A stretch of DNA of 64,000 nt from JAGQPD01 sp020426865 (lineage in GTDB: Bacteria > Planctomycetota > Planctomycetia > Pirellulales > Pirellulaceae), in NCBI GenBank assembly GCA_041399065.1, contig JAWKTN010000013.1, positions 123,394 through 187,393 on the forward strand. The letters are read 5' to 3'. Positions 62,774 to 64,000 of the stretch are shown piece by piece. The notes beneath the pieces are model-generated. The model saw only the letters and a program-made list of their open reading frames with translations, was not told where the DNA came from and made no database searches. How positions within the stretch are numbered: position 1 is the stretch's first letter; every line of letters begins with the position of its first letter. A program made the translations under genes and the position numbers.

Positions 62774-62811
62774 CTTAGCGTATAATCCTGTTCCATTAGT
62801 AGTCAGACCCC
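62774..62811 (-). repeat. right terminal inverted repeat of the Tn3-family transposon
   Basis: Exact reverse complement of the left end (58,453-58,490), 38 of 38 bases. Confidence 0.95.
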
Positions 62812-63014
62812 TTCTACACAATGTGCAATCGATGAGCCGGATTCTCCACAAGCTCGCGGAAGAAGGGCATGAAATCGACGACGAAGTCTTGTCCGGGTTG
62901 AGTCCCTATGGGACCAGCCACGTCAATCGATTCGGAAAACACACACTCGACCTCGACCGAGCTTCGCCTGAGATGGCGTTCGAATGGAGAAGTCAATCGA
63001 CACCGGCGGCATGA
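62812..63014 (+). pseudogene. C-terminal tail of another Tn3-family transposase
   Basis: Reads RILHKLAEEGHEIDDEVL, SGLSPYGTSHVNRFGKHTLD, a Tn3 TnpA ending with the LSPY-x-x-x-x-x-NRFG-x-x-x-LD pattern. It begins directly at the right end of the complete Tn3 element, which has replaced or displaced the rest of the gene. It is not the same as the intact tnpA (whose tail is LSPLEHGHFNFLGTYSF). Confidence 0.7.
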
Positions 63015-63027
63015 AGGAGCGGAATCC

Positions 63028-63528
63028 GTGGCAACACTTTTCATATTTGCAGGACTTCCCGGAACTGGAAAAACGACACTGTCTCGGCTACTTGCGAGAA
63101 AACTACAAGTCACACATCTCCGAATTGACACTGTCGAACAGGCATTGCGAGACCTATGCAATCTCAGCGTCGGGGGCGAAGGTTATCGATTGACCTACAG
63201 GATTGCCTCCGACATTCTGAATCTGGGCATGGACGTTGTGGTTGATTCATGCAATCCGATTGAGCTCACCCGGCGAGAATGGGAACAGGTTGCAGAAGAT
63301 TGCGAGGCCGAATACGTCAACATCGAGTTAGTGTGCTCAGACAATTCCGAACACCGCCGACGTGTCGAGGACCGGACATCCGATATTCCCGGGCTTTCTC
63401 TGCCGTCATGGGCGGATGTTGATAGTCGGGAATATCACGCATGGACAACAGAGCGAATCGTCATTGACACATCGAGCAGTCCAATAGACGAATGTTTCCG
63501 TGAATTATGGATGAAACTCAAACTGTGA
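63028..63528 (+). CDS. small P-loop kinase-like protein (AAA_33/zeta-like)
   Basis: This 166-residue protein starts with GTG 63,028, preceded by AAGGAG 9 bases upstream. It has a Walker A FAGLPGTGKTTLSRLL (residues 6-21), the DVVVDSCNPIELTRREW block, and a lid-type RRRVEDRT region. It belongs to the kinase-like NTPases that include zeta toxins and small sugar kinases. Substrate unknown. It lies between a tnpA tail and a recombinase fragment, in an accessory setting. Confidence 0.75.
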   Translation: MATLFIFAGLPGTGKTTLSRLLARKLQVTHLRIDTVEQALRDLCNLSVGGEGYRLTYRIASDILNLGMDVVVDSCNPIELTRREWEQVAEDCEAEYVNIELVCSDNSEHRRRVEDRTSDIPGLSLPSWADVDSREYHAWTTERIVIDTSSSPIDECFRELWMKLKL

Positions 63529-63600
63529 AGCTGTCTATCTTACCTAAGCCGCGTCGTGGTGGCCCAATTTCCGACGAATCGTTGCCATACCCCAACTCGG

Positions 63601-64000
63601 GTTGCCAAGACCCAGGATTTGGAACGGTTTCTCGATTACTTTACCACCGTCGTTCCCACCGACGATAAGAAACTCTGGACCAGAAGCATCAGCGAAGGGT
63701 TTCAAAGGGAACTGAAAAAGGCTCGCTCGGAAAGAACAGGCAGAAAGCTGGCTCCAGCCACCATCAATCGCGTTTTTGCAACACTTAGAACGGCAGCGCG
63801 CTGGATTCACGGACACAGCCCGTTTCCAGCCGGTAATCCGATGGAAAGGATTTCGGACCTAACCACGCCTGAGCCATCATGGCAGGGGCTAACTGATCTG
63901 CAAATGGTTCGCATGAAAGAGGCCGCCGACCAAATGGTGACGCTCGCAACTGCTGCGAATCAGTGGCCGAAGCGCGATTTCGCACTCTTCCACGTCCTTT
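63601..64000 (+). pseudogene. tyrosine recombinase fragment, 5' truncated, runs off the window
   Basis: Reads VAKTQDLERFLDYFTTVVPTD, SISEGFQRELKKARSERTGR, LQMVRMKEAADQMVTLA. It is closely related to residues 109-245 of the recombinase at 49,894 and is in the same orientation. Homology begins near 63,598; the open frame reaches back to 63,529 but without homologous sequence or an ATG. Its dif-like site and N-terminus are absent. The C-terminal catalytic part would lie beyond the window. Confidence 0.8.

Larger units (their letters stand above)
58453..62811. mobile_element. complete Tn3-family transposon with perfect 38-bp ends
   Basis: Ends are GGGGTCTGACTACTAATGGA (58,453) continuing ACAGGATTATACGCTAAG, and its exact reverse complement at 62,774-62,811. 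Inside are tnpA (minus), a small glycine-zipper gene and a tyrosine recombinase (both plus), about 4.36 kb in all. The 5-base flanks CTTTA and TTCTA are not an exact duplication, and the sequences on the two sides do not belong to one gene. Confidence 0.95.

Noticed and set aside
58448..62816. 5-bp target duplication of the Tn3 element
   Set aside because: CTTTA on the left and TTCTA on the right match at only three of five positions, so a true duplication is not supported.
1..64000. CRISPR arrays, rRNA and tRNA genes
   Set aside because: No regularly spaced short repeats, no conserved rRNA sequence and no convincing cloverleaf were seen while reading; a tRNAscan/Infernal run would be decisive.

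Overview
The window looks like a chromosome segment of a planctomycete, probably a Pirellulaceae-type environmental genome. The evidence is gene content seen in that group: an excisionase-HTH/receiver regulator next to a soluble-looking histidine kinase, a DUF1080 secreted protein, three PEP-CTERM proteins, several N-terminally exported proteins without known function, and a very large Rhs protein. No rRNA, tRNA or CRISPR array was seen.

Layout. (1) 1-8.7 kb is conserved: mnmG (5' end outside the window), a regulator/kinase pair, then a squalene-hopene-cyclase homologue, an HpnG-like nucleosidase and ispH, which read as a hopanoid/isoprenoid group. The cyclase homologue has lost the catalytic DxDD motif. 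(2) 8.7-16.8 kb holds a CBS protein, a DUF1080 protein, a small LuxR-type HTH, a coupled three-gene operon of exported proteins, and an E1/ThiF-like protein. A hairpin-forming dispersed repeat (core ACGGCTGGGACAGCCGT) sits in three intergenic places. (3) 17-21.2 kb is one gene for a Lon-protease-like / NACHT / FGE (C-type-lectin fold) protein. Its last 40 residues look like the variable region of a diversity-generating retroelement (DGR) target. A large serine recombinase flanked by inverted repeats follows directly, and no reverse transcriptase is present. (4) 24-27 kb and 46.3-49.5 kb are two integron-like gene-cassette strings. Both start with the same attI-like repeat and both contain attC-like folded sites. 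One has a broken IntI remnant in the correct divergent position. Cassettes include a GIY-YIG protein, an EF-Ts paralogue and a zinc-ribbon/PTS-EIIA protein. (5) 28-33 kb is transposon debris: a deletion derivative of a Tn3-family element and pieces of other transposases. (6) 32.6-39.7 kb is an Rhs gene with one frameshift and a downstream exported LRR gene. (7) 40-52.6 kb has three tyrosine recombinases. Each is directly preceded by a dif-like inverted site (arms around a 6-bp centre, ATAA-N6-TTAT). Two are followed by PEP-CTERM genes. (8) 52.5-58.4 kb is a LamG/beta-helix adhesin-like gene and a second, indel-riddled copy, separated by a transposase fragment. (9) 58,453-62,811 is a complete Tn3-family transposon with perfect 38-bp ends, tnpA and a tyrosine-recombinase resolvase. 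After it come another tnpA tail, a small P-loop kinase and the start of another tyrosine recombinase.

Reading the parts together: the left quarter is stable housekeeping sequence, and the right three quarters is a recombination hot region built by integron, Tn3, serine-recombinase and dif-like tyrosine-recombinase activity. Several frameshifts fall in homopolymers, and one duplicated block differs mainly by single-base indels, so part of the apparent gene decay may come from uncorrected long-read sequence.
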